From Candidatus Zhuqueibacterota bacterium (GTDB lineage Bacteria > KSB1 > UBA2214): a stretch of DNA of 8,458 nucleotides. Positions within the stretch are counted from its first letter, which is position 1; each line of letters begins with the position of its first letter. A program made the position numbers and the translations under genes. The DNA lies in assembly GCA_022706175.1 (NCBI GenBank), contig JAKJDB010000088.1, forward strand, positions 1 to 8,458. Direction: 5' to 3'. Shown here in pieces: positions 1 through 7,355 of this stretch. The notes beneath the pieces are model-generated. The model searched no databases and was not told the DNA's origin. It saw only the letters and a program-made list of their open reading frames with translations.

Positions 1-117
1 TGAATGGATCTTCTGCCGATGATCAAAAAGCGTAACCCATGCAGCGGCGGTTGGGAATGGAGAGAGGGCTGCATCCGGTTGACGCTTGGTTTGGCAAGCT
101 GTTACAACCACAAAGAG

Positions 118-155
118 AAAAAAAAAAGTTCACGAAGATTCGACAAAACGAATCT
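118..155 (-). terminator. Possible intrinsic terminator after the polyferredoxin gene
   Basis: Read on the minus strand, a 7-bp perfect stem (149-155 with 136-142, arms AGATTCG/CGAATCT) closes a 6-nt loop. A run of ten T residues (positions 127-118) begins 8 nt after the stem. The location, about 35 nt past the stop of the 514-residue polyferredoxin gene, suits transcript termination. The gap between stem and T-run is longer than in a textbook terminator and the stem is AT-rich, so it may be weak or need a factor. Confidence 0.4.
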
Positions 156-190
156 CCTGATCCCTTTCTTTAGAGGAAATCCGGCGGCCT

Positions 191-1735
191 TTAAGCGCCT
201 GCCGGGGGCGCCGCCTGCTGCCGTTCTTCGCCGGCGGTTGTGACAAAGATGGCCGCCTGCCCGACGACCGGACACTTGTTCTCGCAGATCCCGCAACCGA
301 TGCAGAGATCTTCACGCACATAGGGGAATTTCACCGTTCGCATCTCCCCTTGCGGCGTGCGCACTTCCCGTTCATCAAAGCGGATCGCTTTTTCCGGCAA
401 AGGACAATGCTCTTCGCAGACCAGACAATCCTCCAGGCGATACCAGGGGATGCAACGGCTTTTGTCAAAATAGGCGGTGCCCATTTTGTTCTGCTGTTTC
501 ACGGCCAGGTCCAGCTTGCCGATGGCGCCGGTCGGGCAGATCTCGCCGCATAGCGTGCAGTTGTATTCGCAATAGCCGGTTCTCATCACCGCCCGCGGAC
601 TCCAGACGCCCTCCCAGCCGCCCTGAGTAAGAGCAGGCTGCAGGCAGGCGCCGGTGGAGGAACAGATGCGCACGCAGGCCTGACAGCGAATGCAGCGGTC
701 AAGAAAAGCCTCTTCCGCTAGAGCGCCCGGCGGCCGGATCAACCGTCCGATTTCATTGCGATTGCCGGCGCCGACACGCGTCGCTGCCAAACCCACGATG
801 CCCGTAGCGGTGGCCTGAATGAACCGCCTGCGCGACAGATCGATGCGACCCTGGCTTTTACGCCAGCCAAACCGGTAGGAGATGGCCTGCGGTTTGCAAA
901 CGGTCGCGCACTCGTTGCACTGAATGCACTCCGCCGAATCAGTGATGGTGTAGTCATCCTCGATCGCGTTCATGCGGCAGCGGCGCTGACAGAGGCTGCA
1001 CGAGGTGCAGTTTTGATCGACGCTGCGGCCGAACACGCGAAAGCGAGAAAAAAGTCCCAACAGAGCGCCCAGCGGACAGAGGTTGCGACACCAGAAGCGG
1101 CGCGAGACCAGGCCCAGCGCCAGCACGCCGGTGAACAGCAGCAGAACAGGTATGCTCTGTTCAAAGGAGGTGGACTGAACCGGCAACAGCCACGTTTGCA
1201 TCCAAGCGTAGAGCGTGTACCATTGCTCCTCCGCCATGCCGCTGGCCAGTCCGAACTGAAAGAGGCCCTGGGTCAGCAGCGCCATGGCTGGATAGAGACT
1301 GACCGTGAGCACACGGGTGAGCATGACCAGCGGATCGAAGAACCAGGCGGCTTGCCAGGAAAAGAGCGCCGCACAGAGCAGGGCGACCAGGATGAAAAAT
1401 TTCCACGAGCGAAACCGGACGCTTTCGCGGCCGGCGCTGGATTTACCGCGGCGGAGACAGCGGTCGCTGCCATCGATCACCGTGCCCAGCGGGCAGATCC
1501 AGCCGCAGAAAAAGCGCCCCAGCGGAATGGTGAGCAGCAGCAGAAGGACAGCCGGAAGCATGGAGGCGATCCAGGTCCGTGCGGACAAAGCCGTGGTCAG
1601 CGCAGCCAGCGGGCTGGTGCGTAAAAAGATATCAGAGGGCCAGCCGCTCTCGTAGGGAAATCGGGCGTGCAGAAACAAACCGAGAAATAAAAGGAGGAAG
1701 AAAATCTGCGCAAGCTTGCGAATGCGGTTTGCCAT
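191..1735 (-). CDS. Fused NapH-like / NapG(MauM)-like membrane polyferredoxin with an internal twin-arginine motif
   Basis: This 514-residue protein reads as two redox modules in one chain. Residues 1-300 resemble NapH/NosR-type quinol-linked membrane ferredoxins. They show hydrophobic helices near 7-24, 57-76, 112-133 and 195-214, CxxxCP motifs at C77/C81 and C216/C220, and two 4Fe-4S sites (C243-C246-C249-C253 and C270-C273-C276-C280). A twin-arginine motif, SRRRFIQ (301-307), and a mildly hydrophobic helix (about 306-323) follow. Residues 345-490 then carry NapG/MauM-like clusters: C348-C351-C354-C358, C389-C393-C396-C400, C428-C437-C440-C444 and C478-C481-C484-C488. In the family such proteins pass electrons from quinol to periplasmic acceptors. 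I infer that the first two clusters are cytoplasmic and the last four are exported by Tat. The ATG at 1735 lies one base after the stop of the DUF362 gene, so translation is probably coupled. The terminal electron acceptor is unknown. Confidence 0.85.
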   Translation of the reverse strand: MANRIRKLAQIFFLLLFLGLFLHARFPYESGWPSDIFLRTSPLAALTTALSARTWIASMLPAVLLLLLTIPLGRFFCGWICPLGTVIDGSDRCLRRGKSSAGRESVRFRSWKFFILVALLCAALFSWQAAWFFDPLVMLTRVLTVSLYPAMALLTQGLFQFGLASGMAEEQWYTLYAWMQTWLLPVQSTSFEQSIPVLLLFTGVLALGLVSRRFWCRNLCPLGALLGLFSRFRVFGRSVDQNCTSCSLCQRRCRMNAIEDDYTITDSAECIQCNECATVCKPQAISYRFGWRKSQGRIDLSRRRFIQATATGIVGLAATRVGAGNRNEIGRLIRPPGALAEEAFLDRCIRCQACVRICSSTGACLQPALTQGGWEGVWSPRAVMRTGYCEYNCTLCGEICPTGAIGKLDLAVKQQNKMGTAYFDKSRCIPWYRLEDCLVCEEHCPLPEKAIRFDEREVRTPQGEMRTVKFPYVREDLCIGCGICENKCPVVGQAAIFVTTAGEERQQAAPPAGA

Positions 1736-1736
1736 T

Positions 1737-2615
1737 TCAGCCGTTGATCTCCTCGATGGATACGCGGGTCAAATCCGATTGTCCCAGTCCGCGTTCCGAA
1801 GCCAGCCTCAGATACTCCACCTGCTCCGGTTTCACGCCGAACAGCGTCATACCGTAGGCGTCCACCGCCACTCGGTCGACGCCGGCGATGACGGTCTTTT
1901 TCTCCGCCACATCCGCCAGGCTGCCGCCGGTGGGCCCATTGCGCAGCATGACCCGATAGGCGTCGATAATGGTCAACGTGGGTTTAAGCGCAGAATTGAT
2001 GTCGACGATTTTGGTCATGAATTTATTATGAATAGAGCCGCGGTCACCGCCCATCACGCCCATGAGGTTCTTGAACCCCAGGGTGTATTGCGAGATCGAG
2101 TGGTGTTTGGCAACAGGCATGTTGATAAAGACATCGGCTTCCAGCACATCGAGATAAAAGGGCCAAGATTTCAGCAGCGCGCCTTGAGGGATCGCAACCT
2201 CTTTAAACCGGCCCTCGATGATGTGGCGGACCTGAGCGCCGGCTGCGGCGGCGGCCTTTTCGATGCCGCTGCGGCTGTAACAACGCTGCGCTTGATTGCA
2301 GGTGCGGTCGAGAACCCGCACACGGCCGGCGCCCGCTTCAAAGCACATCTTGACAACCTCAGCCACTGCCTCTGGGTTGGTGTTGGCCGCCTGTTCGGGC
2401 GACCGATCCCAGCCGATGTTCGGTTTGAGCAGAACGGTCTGGCCTTTTTTAACAAACTGCGACATGCCGCCCAGCGCCTGCACGGCTTTGCGCACCAGCT
2501 CAGCGGGCGCGGCGTTGCGGACGACCACCAGCTTGGAGGGTGGGGCAGCGCTCCACGCGGCGGCGGGCAGAACCAGTCCGGCGGTCAATGTTTTACAGAA
2601 TTCGCGTCGATCCAT
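1737..2615 (-). CDS. DUF362-domain protein with Tat-type signal
   Basis: The protein has 292 residues. The N-terminus has a twin-arginine motif (D2-R3-R4-E5-F6-C7-K8) followed by a hydrophobic, alanine-rich stretch to about residue 24 (WSAA), which suggests export through Tat. The rest, about 28-285, matches the DUF362 family. Recognisable segments are LKPNIGW (63-69), PVAKHH (167-172), TLGFKNLMG (178-186), DAYR (218-221), GPTGG (227-231) and DRVAVDAYG (247-255). Many DUF362 proteins carry a ferredoxin domain. This one has no CxxCxxC cluster and only scattered cysteines, so redox work probably falls to the polyferredoxin encoded 1 nt downstream. The family's biochemical role is not firmly established and I assign none. 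The ATG at 2615 is preceded by a purine-rich AGGAAGGAA stretch at normal spacing. Both genes are probably one transcript and both products probably act outside the cytoplasmic membrane. Confidence 0.85.
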   Translation of the reverse strand: MDRREFCKTLTAGLVLPAAAWSAAPPSKLVVVRNAAPAELVRKAVQALGGMSQFVKKGQTVLLKPNIGWDRSPEQAANTNPEAVAEVVKMCFEAGAGRVRVLDRTCNQAQRCYSRSGIEKAAAAAGAQVRHIIEGRFKEVAIPQGALLKSWPFYLDVLEADVFINMPVAKHHSISQYTLGFKNLMGVMGGDRGSIHNKFMTKIVDINSALKPTLTIIDAYRVMLRNGPTGGSLADVAEKKTVIAGVDRVAVDAYGMTLFGVKPEQVEYLRLASERGLGQSDLTRVSIEEING

Positions 2616-2770
2616 CAGCGGGTTTCCTTCCTGTCATGTTTCGGCTGCTGTCCAAGTGCTGCGGCGGGAGGCGGCCTTGTTGAATGCGTGCCGGATCAGG
2701 CTCAGGCAGGCCGGATTCCGGTGTGGAGGAGGGGAACGGACCTCGGTGCTCCCTGCCGGGCAGCGTGATA
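2616..2770. other. Intergenic stretch upstream of the DUF362 gene
   Basis: This stretch separates the terminator of the gap-tpiA-secG-tRNA unit from the DUF362 gene and should hold the promoter of the redox cassette. I find no convincing -35/-10 pair on the minus strand. Short palindromes (for example CCGGATTCCGG) are present, but nothing I can name. No small gene with a credible start and ribosome-binding site is seen. Confidence 0.4.
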
Positions 2771-2798
2771 AAACAAAGCCCACCTAAATCGGTGGGCT
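2771..2798 (-). terminator. Strong intrinsic terminator after tRNA-Leu
   Basis: On the minus strand, a perfect 8-bp GC-rich stem (AGCCCACC, 2798-2791, with GGTGGGCT, 2784-2777) closes a 6-nt loop and is followed directly by TTGTTTT. It starts 12 nt after the last tRNA base, the right place to end the gap-tpiA-secG-tRNA transcript and separate it from the DUF362 gene. Confidence 0.88.
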
Positions 2799-2810
2799 GT
2801 AAAGAACGGG

Positions 2811-2894
2811 TGCCGAAGCCGGGATTTGAACCCGGACGCCCGGTGGGCACTACCCCCTCAAGATAGCGTGTCTACCAAATTCCACCACTTCGGC
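2811..2894 (-). tRNA. tRNA-Leu (anticodon GAG)
   Basis: The 84-nt gene folds as a type II tRNA. It has a 7-bp acceptor stem GCCGAAG/CTTCGGC with discriminator A, a D-arm with the leucine-type GGTAGACAC segment, an anticodon stem CTATC/GGTAG with loop TTGAGGG (anticodon GAG), a long variable arm with stem TGCCC/GGGCG, and a T-arm with GTTCAAATC. It decodes CUC and CUU. The CCA end is not encoded, since the bases after the discriminator are CCC, so a CCA-adding enzyme is needed. The gene begins only 11 nt after the secG stop and has no visible promoter of its own, so it is probably cut out of the secG transcript. In E. coli the GAG leucine tRNA (leuU) also follows secG. Confidence 0.95.
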
Positions 2895-2905
2895 ACTAAA
2901 CGGTT

Positions 2906-3250
2906 TTACTTTCCAGCGGGCGCCGGCGTCGTCGGCGCAGGGACCTGAGGCAAAGTGCGCGCCGGAGAGCTGGATCTACGCTCTCGTTCCTGCTCCACCA
3001 GGCTGGACTGAGAGACGCTGCCGCGGGTCATAAAGCCCAACAACAGGGCAAGGACCATGAAGGCAGCGGTCAGGATCGCGGTCATCTTGGATAAAAAGGT
3101 GGCACTGCCACGGCCGCCGAGAACGCTGTTCATGGAATCCATGCCGCCAAAGGTGCCGGCCAGGCCGCCGCCTTTGCTGGATTGAATGAGAATGACAAAC
3201 GTCAACAGAATGCAGACGATGAAAAACAGAACGATCAGTACCGTGTACAT
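2906..3250 (-). CDS. secG: Preprotein translocase subunit SecG
   Basis: SecG is a small membrane subunit of the SecYEG translocon that assists SecA-driven export. The 114-residue product shows the family pattern: a first membrane helix at about 3-22, a glycine-rich loop with QSSKGGGLAGTFGG (23-36) and the LGGRGSATFLSK segment (44-55), a second helix at about 57-74, then a polar tail rich in Ser, Pro, Ala and Thr. I chose the ATG at 3250 because GGGAG (3260-3256) lies 5 nt upstream of it. A TTG at 3262 would add only four residues and would overlap the ribosome-binding site. The gene starts 17 nt after the tpiA stop and is followed 11 nt later by tRNA-Leu(GAG). The tpiA-secG order is common in bacteria. 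Confidence 0.95.
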   Translation of the reverse strand: MYTVLIVLFFIVCILLTFVILIQSSKGGGLAGTFGGMDSMNSVLGGRGSATFLSKMTAILTAAFMVLALLLGFMTRGSVSQSSLVEQERERRSSSPARTLPQVPAPTTPAPAGK

Positions 3251-3255
3251 GCACA

Positions 3256-3260
3256 CTCCC
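3256..3260 (-). promoter_or_regulatory. Ribosome-binding site of secG
   Basis: GGGAG on the minus strand, with 5 nt (TGTGC) before the ATG at 3250. This supports the ATG over the upstream in-frame TTG at 3262. Confidence 0.7.
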
Positions 3261-3267
3261 AAATAGG

Positions 3268-4017
3268 TTATGCGGTTACAATCTGCAAAAAGGATTTGGC
3301 GTCCAGACTGGCGCCGCCGATCAGGCCGCCGTCGATATCCGGCTGCGCCAGCAGCTGCGCGGCGTTATCCGGCTTCATACTGCCGCCGTACTGGATGCGC
3401 ACCGCTTGCGCCACCGCTTCGCTGTAGAGCTGCGCCAGCAGAGTGCGAATGAAATGGTGCACCTCCTGGGCCTGCTCGCTGGTGGCGGTCACTCCGGTGC
3501 CGATCGCCCACACCGGTTCGTAAGCGATCACCAGGGTCTGTGCCTGCTCGGCGCTGAGGTCTGCGAAACATCCGGTTACCTGATCGCCCACCACGGACTC
3601 GGTAGTGCCGGCCTTGCGCTGATCCAGCGTCTCGCCGACGCAAACGATGGGATGTAATCCCACTGCCAGCGCGCGCTTGATCTTTTTATTCACAGTAGCG
3701 TCGGTCTCGCCGAAATACTGCCGGCGCTCGGAATGGCCGAGGATCACGTATTGACATCCGGCGGATTTCAGCATTCCGGCTGCGATCTCACCGGTGAAGG
3801 CGCCTTTTTCCTCCCAGTGCATGTTTTGTGCGCCCAGGCGCACCGCCGATCCCTTGATCGCCTCGGCCACGGCGGTCAAGTCCACAAAAGGCGGACAGAC
3901 GACAATCTCGCTGGCCCCGTCCTTCGGCGCGGCAGCGGCAATGGCAGCCGCCAGCTCCGTCGCCTCCGGAACGGTCTTGTACATTTTCCAATTACCCGCT
4001 ACGATCCGTTTTCGCAT
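3268..4017 (-). CDS. tpiA: Triose-phosphate isomerase
   Basis: This cytoplasmic enzyme interconverts dihydroxyacetone phosphate and glyceraldehyde 3-phosphate in glycolysis and gluconeogenesis. The 249-residue length is normal for the family. Active-site residues are all present: N9 and K11 in the N-terminal GNWKM segment, H95 in GHSERR (95-99 region), the catalytic base E167 in YEPVWAIGTG, with flexible loop 6 following it, and the phosphate-binding YGGS (210-213) and GGLIGGASL (230-238) stretches. AGGAA lies 4 nt before the ATG at 4017. The gene is 60 nt downstream of gap, with a strong hairpin in between, and 17 nt upstream of secG. It is likely co-transcribed with both and makes the substrate that Gap uses. 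Confidence 0.98.
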   Translation of the reverse strand: MRKRIVAGNWKMYKTVPEATELAAAIAAAAPKDGASEIVVCPPFVDLTAVAEAIKGSAVRLGAQNMHWEEKGAFTGEIAAGMLKSAGCQYVILGHSERRQYFGETDATVNKKIKRALAVGLHPIVCVGETLDQRKAGTTESVVGDQVTGCFADLSAEQAQTLVIAYEPVWAIGTGVTATSEQAQEVHHFIRTLLAQLYSEAVAQAVRIQYGGSMKPDNAAQLLAQPDIDGGLIGGASLDAKSFLQIVTA

Positions 4018-4036
4018 AGTGTTCCTGACTGATGAT

Positions 4037-4063
4037 CATGCGGCGCACTCTGTGCGCCGCATG
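4037..4063 (-). repeat. Stable gap-tpiA intercistronic hairpin
   Basis: A perfect 12-bp inverted repeat (4037-4048 with 4052-4063; arms CATGCGGCGCAC and GTGCGCCGCATG) closes a 3-nt loop between the gap stop and the tpiA start. No T-run follows on either strand, so it does not look like an intrinsic terminator. It may shield the 3' end of a processed gap message or tune gap against tpiA expression. That role is inferred. Confidence 0.75.
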
Positions 4064-4077
4064 CACTGTTCACAGAG

Positions 4078-5213
<1,136 letters not shown>

Positions 5214-5238
5214 GCAGTATTCTTGGCCGGGAAATCAT

Positions 5239-5952
5239 TTACACGCGAACCAGGGTCAGGCAGTAGACCTGGCGGCACCCCTGGGCTTTCAGGGTTTTGG
5301 CGCATTCGTTCAGGGTATGGCCGGTGGTGAACAGGTCATCCACCAGCACCACCACGCCGCCGGCCGCTGTCTCCGGCCTGGGGACGATAAAAGCGCCGGC
5401 GAGATTGCGCGAGCGCTCCGCCTTGGCGAGTTTGGCCTGCGGCCGCGTGTAGCGGATGCGCTGCAGCAGCGTTGCATCCATGGGCAGCCCGGCGGCCGCC
5501 GCCGCGTGTTGCGCCAGCCGCTCCGACTGGTTATAGCCGCGCTCGCGCCGACGCCGCCGGTGCAGCGGCACCGGCGCCAGAACAGCGGCCTCCGGCAGCG
5601 CCGCGTCGCGCAGGGCCAGTCCGAGCTCCCGGCCCAACGGCTGCGCCAGACTCCCGTAGCCTTTGTACTTCATCAGATGGATCAACTTTTGAATCGACTC
5701 GTGGAAGGGAAACAGCGCGATGGAGGCCTCGAACCAGGCCGGCCCGCTGAGTTGATGCGTCAGCTCTTCAGCCGCCAGCACCGGCTCCTCCAACCGGGGC
5801 AGGGTCTCCAGGCAGGTGCGACAGACCAGAACCTCTGCGTCCAGATCGTTGTTGCAGAGCACGCACCAGGGCGGATAGATGAAATCCAGCAGCGGCTCTG
5901 TCAAAGACGATAGGACGGAGACCCCTGTTCGCTTTTCAGCCAATGAACGCAT
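5239..5952 (-). CDS. comF: ComF family phosphoribosyltransferase-like protein
   Basis: The 237-residue product has the full ComF layout: an N-terminal zinc-finger-like pair CVLC (30-33) and CRTC (44-47), then KYKGYG (95-100), the PVPLHRRRRRERGYNQ segment (128-142), and the PRPP-binding loop VVLVDDLFTTGHT (201-213) typical of type I phosphoribosyltransferases. ComF proteins are cytoplasmic and are linked to natural DNA uptake in Bacillus and Haemophilus. The family occurs very widely, including in bacteria not known to be competent, so its exact substrate and role here are unproven. The start is uncertain. I use the ATG at 5952, which has GGAGG (5970-5966) 13 nt upstream, longer than ideal. 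A GTG at 5973 would overlap that site and add seven residues. It lies 73 nt after the beta-barrel gene and 153 nt before gap. No other competence gene is in the window. Confidence 0.9.
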   Translation of the reverse strand: MRSLAEKRTGVSVLSSLTEPLLDFIYPPWCVLCNNDLDAEVLVCRTCLETLPRLEEPVLAAEELTHQLSGPAWFEASIALFPFHESIQKLIHLMKYKGYGSLAQPLGRELGLALRDAALPEAAVLAPVPLHRRRRRERGYNQSERLAQHAAAAAGLPMDATLLQRIRYTRPQAKLAKAERSRNLAGAFIVPRPETAAGGVVVLVDDLFTTGHTLNECAKTLKAQGCRQVYCLTLVRV

Positions 5953-6025
5953 CCTGCAACGGATTCCTCCCACTCGGCCGGACTCGGATTGCAGTAAAAT
6001 TATGAAAGGGAGTCACGCGTCAGCC

Positions 6026-7342
6026 CTATTTGAATCGGTAGACAAACGCGAGCCTGGGCTCTATGCGCTCCTGGGATTTGTAGATCTTGCTGCCCGGATC
6101 GGTTTCGACAAACGACCAGATGTAATCCACATAGAGGATGAGGTAGGGTTTGAGCTTGTATCCAAGGCCCAATCGCGCCACGCTGCGGTCGTCCAAAGTG
6201 AACACATCCTCTGCCTGGATGATGCCGAGCTTGTCGTAACTGGCGTGGGCGGCGATCGTCGGCAAGGCCTCGCTGGCGTCGGCAGCCAGATGCAGCTGAC
6301 CGCTCTTCTCATCATCCAATTTGGACACCGTGCCCAAAAGCCGCACTCTGTTGCCCAGCACATTGCCGTAGAGCTCGCCGAACGTGCCGTGGGTTCCCTC
6401 CAGACCGATCAGCATGTCCGTCTTGTAGAATTTTTTACCGTGAGAAATCTGCAGTTTCTGGATTTCATAAAAGGGGTCAAAGAACGAGGGGATAAACTCC
6501 TCGCCCAGCCAGCGGCGTTCCAGACGGGCCTGCACCTCCATAAGACCGAGGAGATGGGCAAAACCGACGGACACGCCCACCGCAGATCCGGCGCCGAAAT
6601 CACGATGGACGTTCTCGCGCGAGCTGTAGCCGTGAATGATGGCATAATCCGCATACAAGAGCGTATTGAACACTCGAGTTTTAATCAACGGCAATTCCAC
6701 ATCCACGCCGTACACGGAAACTCCGTCGTTGCTGGCCACCCAGGTGTCGGGATCCAGATCCCGGGCAAAACTGGCGCCGACGGCAAAATTTTTCAGCACC
6801 GGGACTTCGAGAATGTACAGCGGCCGGTAGTAGCCGCGGAAACCAAATAATTCCGAACGCCCCATGTTGCTGGCCATGCTTTCGAATCCGAAATGGCCGA
6901 GATCCAGATCGAACTCCATGCCGATTTTGCGATCATCGTAATTGATCTCGTTGGTGAAATGGTTGATGATAAAACCATGGCCGATGCGCGCGGCGTCCAG
7001 CGTGCCGATCCGTGTATAAAAGCGGTCTGTTTTGCGACCATAGCGAAAATAGCGCAACAGGCGGAAATAGTCGTACCCCGAATCCCAGTCCTTGGCGCGC
7101 AGCGAACCGCTCTCAGCATCATACAACAGGTTGATGTTCAATCCGAATCCCACCGGCCCAAAGGACACTTCCGGCCTCAGACAGAAAGAAAAGTAGGATT
7201 GGTCGTCGATGGTGGTGAAGCCGATTCCGCCGAACAGCCGGTTCTCGTTGCCGGTCCAGTAACCGAACCCGGTATCCGGGAATTGAGCCACTCCAGAGCC
7301 CGCCAGATACAACAGGCTCAGCAGAATCAGCGTCTTTTTCAT
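6026..7342 (-). CDS. Predicted outer-membrane beta-barrel protein, family not recognised
   Basis: I do not recognise the family. The 438-residue product starts with a clear Sec signal peptide: KK at 2-3, hydrophobic core LILLSLLYLAGSG, likely cleavage after GVA near residue 19. The mature part has no further hydrophobic helix. It is rich in short stretches of alternating aromatic and polar residues with glycine and aspartate turns, as in transmembrane beta-strands, and ends in RLAFVYRFK, resembling a closing barrel strand. A porin-like or transport role, or a structural one, would fit, but none is shown. The ATG at 7342 is chosen because AAGGAA lies about 8 nt upstream and the signal peptide begins directly there. 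An in-frame start at 7387 would add 15 polar residues and run into the preceding gene. It begins 13 nt after the DJ-1/ferritin-like fusion gene, so the two are probably co-transcribed. Confidence 0.75.
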   Translation of the reverse strand: MKKTLILLSLLYLAGSGVAQFPDTGFGYWTGNENRLFGGIGFTTIDDQSYFSFCLRPEVSFGPVGFGLNINLLYDAESGSLRAKDWDSGYDYFRLLRYFRYGRKTDRFYTRIGTLDAARIGHGFIINHFTNEINYDDRKIGMEFDLDLGHFGFESMASNMGRSELFGFRGYYRPLYILEVPVLKNFAVGASFARDLDPDTWVASNDGVSVYGVDVELPLIKTRVFNTLLYADYAIIHGYSSRENVHRDFGAGSAVGVSVGFAHLLGLMEVQARLERRWLGEEFIPSFFDPFYEIQKLQISHGKKFYKTDMLIGLEGTHGTFGELYGNVLGNRVRLLGTVSKLDDEKSGQLHLAADASEALPTIAAHASYDKLGIIQAEDVFTLDDRSVARLGLGYKLKPYLILYVDYIWSFVETDPGSKIYKSQERIEPRLAFVYRFK

Positions 7343-7355
7343 CTTCTGTTTCCTT

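Noticed and set aside
39..74. 7-bp inverted repeat ATGCAGC/GCTGCAT
   Set aside because: The loop is 22 nt, there is no T-run, and it lies at the window edge with no gene context, so it may well be chance.
79..107. TTGACG followed at 17 bp by TTACAA on the plus strand, as a promoter
   Set aside because: The -10 match is poor and no plus-strand gene follows. It leads only into the antisense of the polyferredoxin gene.
1013..1624. A 203-codon open frame on the plus strand opposite the polyferredoxin membrane part
   Set aside because: Its product is a low-complexity Gln/Arg/Ala/Glu-rich sequence, typical of a shadow of hydrophobic codons on the other strand.
1716..2768. A 350-codon open frame on the plus strand across the DUF362 gene
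   Set aside because: It lies antisense to a recognisable DUF362 gene, its translation matches no family pattern, and it is rich in His, Arg, Gly and Ala as expected from the complement of GC-rich codons.
5879..6850. A 323-codon open frame on the plus strand across the beta-barrel gene and the comF start
   Set aside because: The opposite strand encodes a protein with a good signal peptide and ribosome-binding site. This frame spans two genes and their spacer antisense.
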